Shown in pieces: positions 1 to 6,449 of a stretch of 15,426 nucleotides of DNA. The position numbers were made by a program, and so were the translations under genes. The DNA comes from Bacteroidota bacterium (lineage in GTDB: Bacteria; Bacteroidota; Bacteroidia; Flavobacteriales; Flavobacteriaceae): contig JAJYSO010000013.1 of NCBI GenBank assembly GCA_021793535.1, forward strand, positions 1 to 15,426, given 5' to 3'. Each line of letters begins with the position of its first letter. Position 1 is the first letter of the stretch. The notes beneath the pieces are model-generated. The model did not search any database and was not told the origin of the DNA. It saw only the letters and a program-made list of their open reading frames with translations.

Positions 1-953
1 CCAAAAGCGGTAAAAACAAGATTATCTCCCTTTTTAAATTGCTTTTCAAAATCAGCTAAAACCAGGGGGATGGTTGCCGATGTCGTGTTTCCATATTTAC
101 GGATATTGCTCAACAACTTGGCATGATCCATATTTAAATGTTTTACAGTGGCATCCATAATGCGTTGGTTCGCTTGGTGAGGTACGAGCCAATCTACATC
201 CTCGGATGTCAAGTGGTTACGCGCCATTAATTCGGCGCTAATGGATGACATGGAAGAAACGGCATGCTTAAAAACGATTCTTCCATCCTGAGCAAGATAC
301 TGTTTTTTTAGACCAATATTATGTTCATTTAAAGGATATTGTGATCCTCCGCCGGCAACTTTGAGAAAATCCCTTCCGGTCCCATCGGTCTTCATGAGCT
401 CATCCTGAAGCCCAAGGCCCTCTTGATTGGGTTCAAATAATGCTGCTCCAGCTCCGTCTCCAAAAATAATACAAGTTGTCCGATCTTCATAATTCACAAC
501 GGAGGACATTTTGTCGGCCCCCACCAGTAATACTTTTTTATAGCGTCCAGATTCGACAAAAGCACTGGCTGTGGCCATCCCGTATAAAAATCCGGAGCAG
601 GCAGATTGTAAATCAAAAGCAAAGGCATTAACGGCGCCGATTTGGGTAGCTGCAAAAGACCCTGTGGAAGCAATCAACATATCGGGGGTTGCAGTAGCAA
701 ACAAGACCAAGTCAATCGTTTTGGGGTCTATATCGTTCTTCTCGATCAAGTCTTGTGCGGCCTTTATTCCTAAAAAAGAACTCCCTTTGTCGGGGTCCTT
801 TAAGATGTGTCGTTCTTTGATGCCGGTTCGAGCGGTAATCCAGTCATCGTTTGTTTCCACCATTGTTTCCAGTTCTGCGTTGGTGAGCACGTCATCTGGA
901 ACATAGGAGCCCAAAGCGGTGATTGCTGCTTTAATTTGCCTCATGCTATCCAT
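1..953 (-). CDS. fabH: 3-oxoacyl-ACP synthase III (KAS III), C-terminus cut by window edge
   Basis: This enzyme starts type II fatty acid synthesis by condensing acetyl-CoA (or a branched acyl-CoA) with malonyl-ACP in the cytoplasm. I translated 317 codons by hand from the ATG at 953; the frame is open to the window edge. The thiolase-fold triad is visible and correctly spaced: Cys119 in the motif QSACSGF, His259 in VPHQANQRIM and Asn289 in KYGNTTSAT, with the usual 30 residues between His and Asn. The N-terminal signature NDDWITARTGIKER is also typical. An in-frame ATG at 944 is an alternative start, giving a product three residues shorter. The gene lies downstream of the L32 gene on the same strand, the usual order in Bacteroidota, but a hairpin at 1064-1088 separates them, so it may have its own promoter. 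Only the last few residues are missing. Confidence 0.96.
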   Translation of the reverse strand, partial: MDSMRQIKAAITALGSYVPDDVLTNAELETMVETNDDWITARTGIKERHILKDPDKGSSFLGIKAAQDLIEKNDIDPKTIDLVLFATATPDMLIASTGSFAATQIGAVNAFAFDLQSACSGFLYGMATASAFVESGRYKKVLLVGADKMSSVVNYEDRTTCIIFGDGAGAALFEPNQEGLGLQDELMKTDGTGRDFLKVAGGGSQYPLNEHNIGLKKQYLAQDGRIVFKHAVSSMSSISAELMARNHLTSEDVDWLVPHQANQRIMDATVKHLNMDHAKLLSNIRKYGNTTSATIPLVLADFEKQFKKGDNLVFTAF

Positions 954-990
954 AAAAATAATTCCTTGACCCAAAAGTCAAAGACTCCTG

Positions 991-1020
991 CAAATTAGCG
1001 TGTTTTTATCACTAATTCAA
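991..1020 (-). promoter_or_regulatory. Possible promoter of fabH
   Basis: Read on the minus strand there is TTG (1018-1020), a 20-bp spacer, then TAATTTG (991-997). This resembles the Bacteroidota -33 TTG / -7 TAnnTTTG promoter but is one base short in the -7 box. It would start transcription near 985, about 30 bases before the fabH ATG, and lies just downstream of the terminator hairpin behind rpmF. The fit is approximate. Confidence 0.35.
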
Positions 1021-1063
1021 CTTGTTTTTGTAAGGGTAAGATTCACAGGTTGTTATAAAAACA

Positions 1064-1088
1064 AAAACCTTCACTGGGTGAAGGTTTT
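1064..1088 (-). terminator. Rho-independent terminator after rpmF
   Basis: A perfect 11-bp stem AAAACCTTCAC/GTGAAGGTTTT surrounds a 3-base loop at 1075-1077. On the minus strand the 3' arm runs into TTTTTGTTTTTAT, a good U tract. It lies 18 bases after the L32 stop codon, so it should end or attenuate DUF177-rpmF transcripts before fabH. Confidence 0.8.
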
Positions 1089-1105
1089 ACTTCGGTAAAG
1101 ACGTG

Positions 1106-1303
1106 TTAGTCTTCGCCTTCTTCTGTATTATCTATAACGACGCGACCTCGATAATATAATTTGTCTTCGTGCCAGTGTGCACGATGTCTCAAGTGTACCT
1201 CTCCTGTTACAGAGTCTTTAGATAGTTGCGGCGTAGTTGCTTTTTTATGCGTACGGCGCTTATCTCTTCTGGTTTTTGAAGTTCTTCGTTTTGGAGTTGC
1301 CAT
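1106..1303 (-). CDS. rpmF: 50S ribosomal protein L32
   Basis: This is a small basic protein of the large ribosomal subunit. The 65-residue product begins MATPKRRTSKTRRDKRRTHKK, the highly conserved L32 start, followed by a segment with conserved HLRHRAH. The zinc-binding cysteines found in some L32 proteins are absent, so this is the cysteine-free form. It has an acidic tail (NTEEGED). It follows the DUF177 gene by only 6 bases, so the two are almost certainly co-transcribed, as in many bacteria where YceD precedes L32. A strong terminator follows. Confidence 0.97.
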   Translation of the reverse strand: MATPKRRTSKTRRDKRRTHKKATTPQLSKDSVTGEVHLRHRAHWHEDKLYYRGRVVIDNTEEGED

Positions 1304-1309
1304 AGTTGC

Positions 1310-1852
1310 TTATTTTTCGTTTAATAACTCTTTCAATTTGTCCCAACGGGGATCTGTATTATCTGTATTGATGTCCGTTTTATGTCCGGGCGATAATTCT
1401 TCCAATTTGTCTAAAATAGCAGAATCCATGGTACCGTCGAGTACTTTTGGATGCACTTTCTTATAAGGTACGGCTAAAACGACGACCTCATACAGATACT
1501 GCTTTACATTTATTTCATGTGCGCCGTAAGGCAGCACGATTATTTCATCATCATCTTCTTCATAAGTACTGCCGAACTTCACTACGATTTCTAGAGCCCC
1601 TGTTAGGGGTTGGTCGTAGGCTTCGTTGCTCACGTCGCAATTGACATTTACCGTTCCATGTACTGTAAAGAACAACTCAAGCATATTTGCCTTTTTAACC
1701 AACAGCAAATCAACGGTTACCTTAGCTTGGTTAAACTCTTTATAATCAAACTCTTTGTCAAAGAAGGCGTTGTCTAATCGGTACTCAAATGTGTGCTTCC
1801 CCTCCTTTAACCCAGCAAACTGGATCTCATAATCTTTACTTTTCTTCTTCAT
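1310..1852 (-). CDS. DUF177 / YceD family protein
   Basis: The 180-residue product belongs to the DUF177 (YceD) family, whose members lie next to rpmF and have been linked to 23S rRNA accumulation in other organisms; the exact biochemical role is not settled. Family features are a beta-rich N-terminal half, a central segment with NVNCDVSNEAYDQPLTG containing the remaining conserved cysteine, an acidic stretch EEDDDEIIVLP and a C-terminal region with DPRWDKLKEL, typical of Bacteroidota members. Length is normal. An exact Bacteroidota -7 box lies 19 bases upstream, so DUF177-rpmF probably has its own promoter and does not depend on the pdxA-like gene 134 bases upstream. Confidence 0.92.
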   Translation of the reverse strand: MKKKSKDYEIQFAGLKEGKHTFEYRLDNAFFDKEFDYKEFNQAKVTVDLLLVKKANMLELFFTVHGTVNVNCDVSNEAYDQPLTGALEIVVKFGSTYEEDDDEIIVLPYGAHEINVKQYLYEVVVLAVPYKKVHPKVLDGTMDSAILDKLEELSPGHKTDINTDNTDPRWDKLKELLNEK

Positions 1853-1871
1853 TCTTTCACTTTCGGGCGTG

Positions 1872-1879
1872 CAAATATA
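1872..1879 (-). promoter_or_regulatory. -7 promoter element of the DUF177-rpmF operon
   Basis: The minus strand reads TATATTTG, an exact match to the Bacteroidota -7 consensus TAnnTTTG, 19 bases before the DUF177 ATG. The predicted transcript start is near 1865, giving a leader of about 12 bases. I see no clear -33 TTG at the expected distance; the upstream stretch is strongly AT-rich. Confidence 0.55.
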
Positions 1880-1986
1880 TAAAAATTAATTATTATGACG
1901 TGTATTTATTAACAATTGAAAAAAAGCTTTCTTCTCATGTTTAACCTTCTGGGGCAAAGTCTTTTAATCTTCCTTTAAAAATGGAG

Positions 1987-2997
1987 TTATCCGCGCTCCT
2001 TCTTACTTTTCAACACGTATTTTTTGAGCGGGTTTGCAGAGATTTCTTTGTATTCTTCCCTGCACTTGAACAGGTCGATTCCGCTGTAAATTGCTTGCCT
2101 AAAATTATGGGGGTCCATGGTGTTTTTTCCGGCCGTAGCGTAATTTACCCCTTGGTCGCTGTTGAGGACTACGCCGATGGGTCCCGTAAAATAGTTGACC
2201 ATGGGTAAAGAGGACCAGCCTTTATAACAGGCTTCTGCTTTGGCGATGTCAAAATCGATAAGGGCATCAAAATGTTGATCATTATGAGTTTCAAAAAATC
2301 GGGTGCGATCGTAGAGCCCATAAATCAAGAGGTTGTTATCGTTGAGCTCTTGGATGTGAGCGTTGAGTTCTGCAGTGGCTTTTTGGGCATCGTTTTCCGT
2401 TTGCCAGCACGGCTTTAAAACCGCAATGCGAGGGCGAGTAACCCGAAAGGATTGCAGCAGACTTTGGGTGAGCAATTCAAGTTCTGCGGTGAAGGCTTTG
2501 CGGTCCAGTTTTTTTTCTGGATCCAGTGGCCGGGACCGAAAATTGGCAATTCTCAACTCTTCGTTAAGTTTGAGCACCAATGTTTTTTCGGGTAGAAGCT
2601 GTTGTGCGTCGTTTTCCTGTTCATAATTCCCGTGAGGGGCCAGGATAAGTACATCGATGTGTTTATCTTTTAACGCATTGAAGGCAGCGTCGAATGCCAT
2701 TTTTGCGTGAGGGCCATCTGAGGCCTGTCCAAAGTCTATTTCCACCCGCTCTTTCCATACATTTACAATGTTTATTTTGCCCTCCATAGCTTCTTCTGCT
2801 TTGGATATGGCATGGAAATGGATCTTGATCCCCAATTGTTTTTTTAAAAAGCTCATCAGCCGTTTGTTGGCAAAAATGACCGGTGTACAGAAATCGACCA
2901 TCAGGATATCTTCCAATGCTTTTAAAATCAATTCACCTCCTACTCCATTTAAATCGCCAATATCGAAACCAACTTTTATTTTTTTGTCGTTATTCAA
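1987..2997 (-). CDS. PdxA-like protein lacking the metal-binding histidines (degenerate 4-hydroxythreonine-4-phosphate dehydrogenase)
   Basis: PdxA oxidises 4-phosphohydroxy-L-threonine in the DXP-dependent pyridoxal phosphate pathway. The N-terminal third is clearly this family (IKVGFDIGDLNGVGGELILKA, then CTPVIFANKRL and KINIVNVWKE), and the C-terminal end (GVNYATAGKN, then FRQAIYSGIDLFKCREEY) also matches. The catalytic middle is not conserved. The family's TDH-type motif reads FRSRP, the NPHAG/NPHSG motif reads KPCWQTEN, and YHDQG together with SPDHGTA has no counterpart. The reading frame is intact, so this is not an ordinary pseudogene; it may be a pseudoenzyme or have changed function. 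I chose the TTG at 2997 as start (336 residues), because the upstream ATG at 3066 would add 23 atypical residues, overlap ribE and lie upstream of a candidate -7 box. Gene position (divergent from ribE, upstream of DUF177-rpmF-fabH) is the normal pdxA locus of flavobacteria. Confidence 0.8.
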   Translation of the reverse strand: MNNDKKIKVGFDIGDLNGVGGELILKALEDILMVDFCTPVIFANKRLMSFLKKQLGIKIHFHAISKAEEAMEGKINIVNVWKERVEIDFGQASDGPHAKMAFDAAFNALKDKHIDVLILAPHGNYEQENDAQQLLPEKTLVLKLNEELRIANFRSRPLDPEKKLDRKAFTAELELLTQSLLQSFRVTRPRIAVLKPCWQTENDAQKATAELNAHIQELNDNNLLIYGLYDRTRFFETHNDQHFDALIDFDIAKAEACYKGWSSLPMVNYFTGPIGVVLNSDQGVNYATAGKNTMDPHNFRQAIYSGIDLFKCREEYKEISANPLKKYVLKSKKERG

Positions 2998-3011
2998 AGC
3001 CTTTATGTTTA
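2983..3011 (+). promoter_or_regulatory. Possible promoter of ribE
   Basis: TTTG at 2983-2986, a 17-bp spacer, and TATGTTTA at 3004-3011 fit the Bacteroidota promoter pattern with one mismatch at the last position of TAnnTTTG. It would give a 5' leader of about 30 bases before the ribE ATG, too short for an FMN riboswitch. It overlaps the start of the divergent pdxA-like gene. Confidence 0.4.
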
Positions 3012-3022
3012 ATTTTACAACG

Positions 3023-3030
3023 CAAATGTA
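3023..3030 (-). promoter_or_regulatory. -7 promoter element of the pdxA-like gene
   Basis: The minus strand reads TACATTTG, an exact TAnnTTTG match. It lies 25 bases upstream of the TTG start at 2997 and downstream of the alternative ATG at 3066, which supports the shorter gene model. A TTG at -33 is not obvious at the usual spacing. Confidence 0.45.
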
Positions 3031-3049
3031 ATTAAATAATCGGCAACAT

Positions 3050-3640
3050 ATGTTTACAGGTATCATAGAAGAATTAGGAGAACTTACTCATATAGAACAT
3101 GATCAGCAAAACATGCACCTGCGGATCCGGGCTAAAATGACCCCTGAACTTCAAATAGACCAAAGTGTGGCGCATAATGGGGTTTGTCTAACGGTTGTGC
3201 AGAAGACAGTGCAAACCTATACGGTTACGGCTATTGCGGAAACGCTTTCCAAAACCAACTTATCTCAGTTAAAGGTGGGGGCACAATTGAATTTGGAGCG
3301 TGGAATGAAGATGACCGACCGTCTGGACGGTCACATCGTGCAAGGACATGTGGATCAGACGGGGGTTTGTACACGAGTTCAAGAGCAGGGCGGTAGCCAC
3401 CTTTTTGCTTTCTCCTATGATCCCACCCCTGAAAACATCACTATAGAGAAAGGTTCCATAACCATCAATGGCGTGAGCCTCACAGTAGTGGACAGCTCGA
3501 AGGACTCCTTTAGCGTAGCGATCATTCCCTATACATTTGCGCATACGACCTTTAAAGATTTAAGGGAGGGAGACCTAGTCAATTTGGAGTTTGACGTGAT
3601 CGGAAAATACGTCACACGGCTGCACGCATTATACAAATAG
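3050..3640 (+). CDS. ribE: Riboflavin synthase, alpha subunit
   Basis: The enzyme dismutates two 6,7-dimethyl-8-ribityllumazine molecules to riboflavin plus the pyrimidinedione precursor, the last step of riboflavin synthesis. The 196-residue product has the standard length and duplicated lumazine-binding barrels. The first begins MFTGIIEELGEL and contains HNGVCLTVV; the second begins at about residue 97 with GHIVQGHVDQTG and contains INGVSLTVVD. The N-terminal MFTGIIE fixes the start. It is divergent from the pdxA-like gene, as is common in flavobacteria, with start regions close together. No other rib gene is adjacent and no FMN riboswitch is visible. Confidence 0.96.
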   Translation: MFTGIIEELGELTHIEHDQQNMHLRIRAKMTPELQIDQSVAHNGVCLTVVQKTVQTYTVTAIAETLSKTNLSQLKVGAQLNLERGMKMTDRLDGHIVQGHVDQTGVCTRVQEQGGSHLFAFSYDPTPENITIEKGSITINGVSLTVVDSSKDSFSVAIIPYTFAHTTFKDLREGDLVNLEFDVIGKYVTRLHALYK

Positions 3641-3705
3641 AAAGACGAGCTCGCTTTAAGAAAGCACGATCTCGGCGATGGATTTAAAAAATCTCAAATA
3701 ATTTA

Positions 3706-3737
3706 TTTGGTACATAACGCGGGATTCTCTATTTTTG
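3706..3737 (+). promoter_or_regulatory. Promoter of the tRNA-CAU gene
   Basis: TTTG at 3706-3709, a 20-bp spacer and TATTTTTG at 3730-3737 match the Bacteroidota -33/-7 consensus exactly. Transcription would begin near 3744, about 50 bases before the mature tRNA 5' end. Confidence 0.65.
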
Positions 3738-3793
3738 GCGCACGTATTCTGATTCTTTTTTCGTTAGTTATAAAGAGGTTGAGAATAAATAAA

Positions 3794-3867
3794 GGTCCTA
3801 TAGCTCAGCCGGTTAGAGCATCAGACTCATAATCTGAGGGTCCCTGGTTCGAGCCCAGGTGGGACCA
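3794..3867 (+). tRNA. tRNA with CAU anticodon (elongator Met, possibly Ile2)
   Basis: A full 74-base cloverleaf folds by eye: acceptor GGTCCTA/TGGGACC with discriminator A, D stem GCTC/GAGC, anticodon stem TCAGA/TCTGA around CTCATAA (anticodon CAT), variable GGGTC, and T stem CCTGG/CCAGG around TTCGAGC. The 3' CCA is not encoded. The pairing of base 1 with 72 (G-C) rules out initiator tRNA. CAU elongator tRNAs may read AUG (Met) or, after lysidine modification, AUA (Ile2). C4-G69 and C5-G68 are compatible with Ile2, so identity is left open. An efficient promoter precedes and a terminator follows, so it is transcribed alone. Confidence 0.95.
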
Positions 3868-3872
3868 CTGAT

Positions 3873-3904
3873 AAACCCTTGAAAGCTTTTGTTTTCAAGG
3901 GTTT
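3873..3904 (+). terminator. Rho-independent terminator after the tRNA
   Basis: A 12-bp perfect stem AAACCCTTGAAA (3873-3884) / TTTCAAGGGTTT (3893-3904) with an 8-base loop is followed by GCTTTTT. It begins 6 bases after the tRNA end, so it ends the tRNA transcript. Confidence 0.85.
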
Positions 3905-3979
3905 GCTTTTTCGGGGGCAAAGCTCAGATTTTCTACTTTTGACCAGTACCTAAATATGGGAGGAGGTCAATTTACTCAT

Positions 3980-4989
3980 TTATTCAAATTTCAATACGTC
4001 GTATTCTTGGGTTGCTTTTTTAACGGTTTCCAAAAGGTCTGTGAATTTTGGGCTGTCTTCTGGAATCATATTGGTTTGCATCGTTTTATAATCGTCTTCC
4101 CAAGCTTTTATAAAATCGTCTGGTGGAATAGGGTTTAAGTTTGGTTAATATAATGTATTATAATCTACACCACGCATTCCATTAAAACGTTCTCTATGTT
4201 CAATTATAGAAACTATTAGTTCTTGATCGTAGGCTTTGTCTTTATGTTCGCTATTGTAGATTTTTGTAATATCATACAAATGCCTACTTAAACGTTCTAC
4301 CCGAATTTTGTCGTTAGGTTTTTGAAACTCTTCGTGTAATAAAAACAGTTTTTCCAAATAGGTGCGTTCTGGGTTTACGCTGGGAACCGTTATGGGTGAA
4401 TCAGCAAACGGACGTTTGGGAAATTGCTCGCCTACAAATGATATGATTTCGCAATTTGTAAAAGGGTCTTTTAAAGAACGACTGCCTAATTCTACCTTTA
4501 CTCTGGGTAACACATACTCTGAATGCTCTGTAACCCCAGGATAATAAATTAAAATAGATACTGGGTCTTGGTCTCCATCGCCTAAATTTTCAAAATCGAA
4601 GGTAACATCTGTATAGCCTTTTTCTGCAAATGCTTTTTGTAAGGCTTCATAAAATATGGTGGTAACAAACTCAAAAGATTTTTCTCTTAACTTTTTTACT
4701 TGGGATTTGCTAATCAAACCACCATCAAAACCTAAATACTCTCTGTTTAGGGCTAAATCTATATCTTCAGAGAAACGTTGTATTAAATGCCACGCTTTGC
4801 TTAATGATGTACCGCCTTTAAATAATAGATTTTCGGCGACATCTAATTGCGAAAAAATAATATCAAGGGTTTGTACTACCCACCAATCTTTTTCTACAGC
4901 ATATACAGGCAAACCTTTTTGTTGCGCTACCGCAGTAAAACTTCTACCTTTTCTGCCTCTTTTAATGTATAAAACTCTTGTGCTGCCAT
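3980..4989 (-). pseudogene. AbiEii/AbiGii-family nucleotidyltransferase toxin, broken by a frameshift and a stop codon
   Basis: AbiEii is the toxin of the AbiE phage-defence toxin-antitoxin system, a nucleotidyltransferase fold protein. The core is clear: VEKDWWVVQTL, FKGGTSLSKAW (the GGTS nucleotidyltransferase motif), RFSEDIDLAL (the DxD-type pair), ending HRERFNGMRGVDYNTLY. Two lesions are visible. First, the natural start ATG at 4989 abuts the antitoxin stop codon (TAAATG) and reads MAAQEFYTLKEAEKVEV. It then goes out of frame at the T4 run at 4937-4940; one more T would restore VFTAVAQQKGLP. Second, an in-frame TAA at 4145-4147 is followed by 54 clean codons starting PNLNPIPPDDF and ending at a stop at 3980-3982. 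The open frame 4145-5023 uses a spurious ATG inside the antitoxin gene, and its first 30 or so residues are out-of-frame translation. The product is probably inactive, unless the lesions are sequencing errors. Confidence 0.85.
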
Positions 4990-5586
4990 TTACAATGCTT
5001 TTGCCATTAGTTCTGCTATCCATTGTGGTGCTAATCCAATGTCGTGTTTTAAATCTTGCTTATCTTCTTTTAATAACAGACTTTGTATTTTTTGTAATTC
5101 TTGGGGTGTGACTTTGTCCTTACCAATATCTTTTAGGGCTTGAACCACCAATTTGCTAATCTCTCCTTTTAGTGCCAAGTTTTTAGGCGTTGTTTTTTTA
5201 AATTGAATGGTATGCTCGCCAATTTTTATGGTTCTGGGTGAACCATCTGTTAAGTACACAATGCGCAATGGCACTTGGGTAGATAAGCCCAAAGCGTTTT
5301 GTGCTTGCACTCCTGTAGGTAATAAACGCGCCTTATCTCTTTTAGCAATGGCAATGGCTACTTCTTCAGCATTAGGCAATACGTCTTGATTAAGCAATTT
5401 ACTAAAGGTTGGTTTAGCATAAATACCTCTTGCTAAACGGCTTATTTTTTTTGCTTTTACCAAACGGTGCAATGCAGTATGTACTGCGCCATTGCTACCG
5501 AGGTCTAAAAAATCTTCTATAAACAGAATCGTACCAGGTTTAGTATGGTTTACTTGTTCTGTAACTTTATCATTTACACTTTGCAT
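4990..5586 (-). CDS. AbiEi-type antitoxin (DUF6088 family)
   Basis: AbiEi proteins repress their own operon and neutralise the AbiEii toxin in a type IV toxin-antitoxin system. The 198-residue product has an N-terminal winged-helix region (about residues 15-60) with HTALHRLVKAKKISRLARGIYAKP, the typical DUF6088/AbiEi signature, followed by the segment RDKARLLPTGVQAQNALGLS and the strand pair TIKIGEHTIQFKKT of the antitoxin domain. The frame is intact. Its stop codon abuts the original start of the toxin gene (TAAATG), so the pair was translationally coupled. The upstream region is rich in TTGTAA/TTACAA motifs that could be operators. The codon usage and base composition are AT-rich compared with the flanking housekeeping genes, suggesting lateral acquisition. 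Confidence 0.85.
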   Translation of the reverse strand: MQSVNDKVTEQVNHTKPGTILFIEDFLDLGSNGAVHTALHRLVKAKKISRLARGIYAKPTFSKLLNQDVLPNAEEVAIAIAKRDKARLLPTGVQAQNALGLSTQVPLRIVYLTDGSPRTIKIGEHTIQFKKTTPKNLALKGEISKLVVQALKDIGKDKVTPQELQKIQSLLLKEDKQDLKHDIGLAPQWIAELMAKAL

Positions 5587-5852
5587 AATACCAATATAGT
5601 ATTTTGTAAGTTGTTTAAAAATATTTGTGAACTATTTGTGCTATGAAACTTACAAGTATATGCCCTTTAATAACAAAACATACCATGTTTTTATAACGAA
5701 AAGGTGTTACTTTTTGTTACAAACCACCTATTGTAATCTTGCAACTATTTGTAACTAAACTATGCTAAAAAAGTTACAAGGTGTTTATACTTGGTAGTTG
5801 TTTATACTACCTCGATTTCTTAGACCAGTAATAAGCTTTTCTTAATTGATAT
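5587..5852. other. AT-rich region upstream of the antitoxin gene with repeated TTGTAA motifs
   Basis: No gene is seen here. TTGTAA or its complement TTACAA occurs six times: 5604-5609, 5650-5655, 5717-5722, 5731-5736, 5749-5754 and 5773-5778. The two nearest the antitoxin form an inverted pair, TTGTAAG and CTTACAA, and two others form GTTACAA and TTGTAAC. A separate hairpin, GGTAGT/ACTACC with a 7-base loop, lies at 5793-5811. The region probably contains the antitoxin promoter and operators on its left part and the edge of the IS3 remnant on its right part. Confidence 0.5.
5793..5811. repeat. Short inverted repeat beside the IS3 remnant
   Basis: GGTAGT (5793-5798) and ACTACC (5806-5811) are perfect inverted copies around TGTTTAT. 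It lies 42 bases beyond the transposase stop codon, so it may belong to the IS terminus or act as a weak hairpin; neither can be shown here. Confidence 0.3.
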
Positions 5853-6122
5853 TTATGCTGCGTTTTGGTGTCTTGAAATAGGTTTTTGACCTGTTCCTTG
5901 ATGTTTTCTATTATTGTATTTATCGATCCAGATCATTATTCCTCTGAATAACTCAATTCCATCGTTGGCGGGGTTTAAATAGATATGCCTGTACTTTATG
6001 GAACGCCAGAAACGTTCAATATAAATGTTATTGATTGCACGTCCTTTTCCATCCATTGAGATTCTTATTTTCTCCTTTTGTAATAGTTCTACATATTGAC
6101 TACAGGTAAATTGGCTTCCTTG
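5853..6122 (-). pseudogene. IS3-family transposase (orfB), C-terminal remnant
   Basis: This is the last third of an rve-type (DDE integrase) transposase. The open frame from an internal ATG at 6056 reads ISMDGKGRAINNIYIERFW and ends with YNNRKHQGTGQKPISRHQNAA. The same frame continues upstream to 6122 with QGSQFTCSQYVELLQKEK, the part after the second catalytic Asp of the family. The third catalytic residue region, around NIYIERFWRSIKY, is present. The N-terminal half, orfA and the left terminus are missing, because an IS21 fragment abuts at 6114-6122. It cannot encode an active transposase. Confidence 0.85.
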
Positions 6123-6449
6123 AAATTAGAACACGATCCGGGCAGGGAGATGTTCGTGGATTATGCGGGGAAAAAGCTGGAGATCGTTGATCGACAAACC
6201 GGAACGGTGCTCCCTGTAGAAGTCTTTGTAACGATCTTGCCCGACAGTCATTATACCTATGTCGAAGCCTGCAGGAGCCAAAAACGAGAAGACTTTATCG
6301 CTTGTTGTAGCCACGCCTTACGGTTTTACGGGGGTGTTCCCAAGGCCATTGTCTCGGATAATTTAAAGTCGGCCGTTACCCGCGCCAGCAGGTATGAACC
6401 GGTAGTCAACCGAACCTTTAAGGACTTTGCCCGCCATTATACTTTGTAA
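6114..6449 (+). pseudogene. IS21-family transposase IstA, internal fragment
   Basis: IstA is the DDE transposase of IS21 elements. About 110 codons remain, from LASLKLEHDPGREMFVDYAG through VFVTILPDSHYTYVEACRSQ to GVPKAIVSDNLKSAV, covering the first two catalytic Asp motifs (FVDYAG and SDNLK). The frame ends early at HYTL-stop, where the family continues for some 200 more residues. The helix-turn-helix N-terminus and the partner gene istB are absent. Codons upstream of about 6114 belong to the antisense of the IS3 remnant, so the start at 6096 is artificial. It is inactive debris. Confidence 0.85.

Noticed and set aside
3012..3049. FMN riboswitch before ribE
   Set aside because: The predicted leader is only about 30 bases and lacks RFN-element motifs.
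3645..3674. Hairpin after ribE (GCTTT/AAAGC with outer CGAG/CTCG) as a terminator
   Set aside because: The stem is interrupted by unpaired bases and no T run follows on the plus strand.
4145..5023. Annotating the AbiEii frame from the ATG at 5023 as a complete 292-residue gene
   Set aside because: The first 30 or so residues are out-of-frame translation of the antitoxin gene end and of the true toxin start at 4989. The C-terminus continues after the stop for 54 homologous codons.
6096..6113. TTG at 6096 as the start of the IstA fragment
   Set aside because: These bases are the antisense of the IS3 remnant, whose homology runs to about 6122. The IstA-like sequence only begins near 6114.
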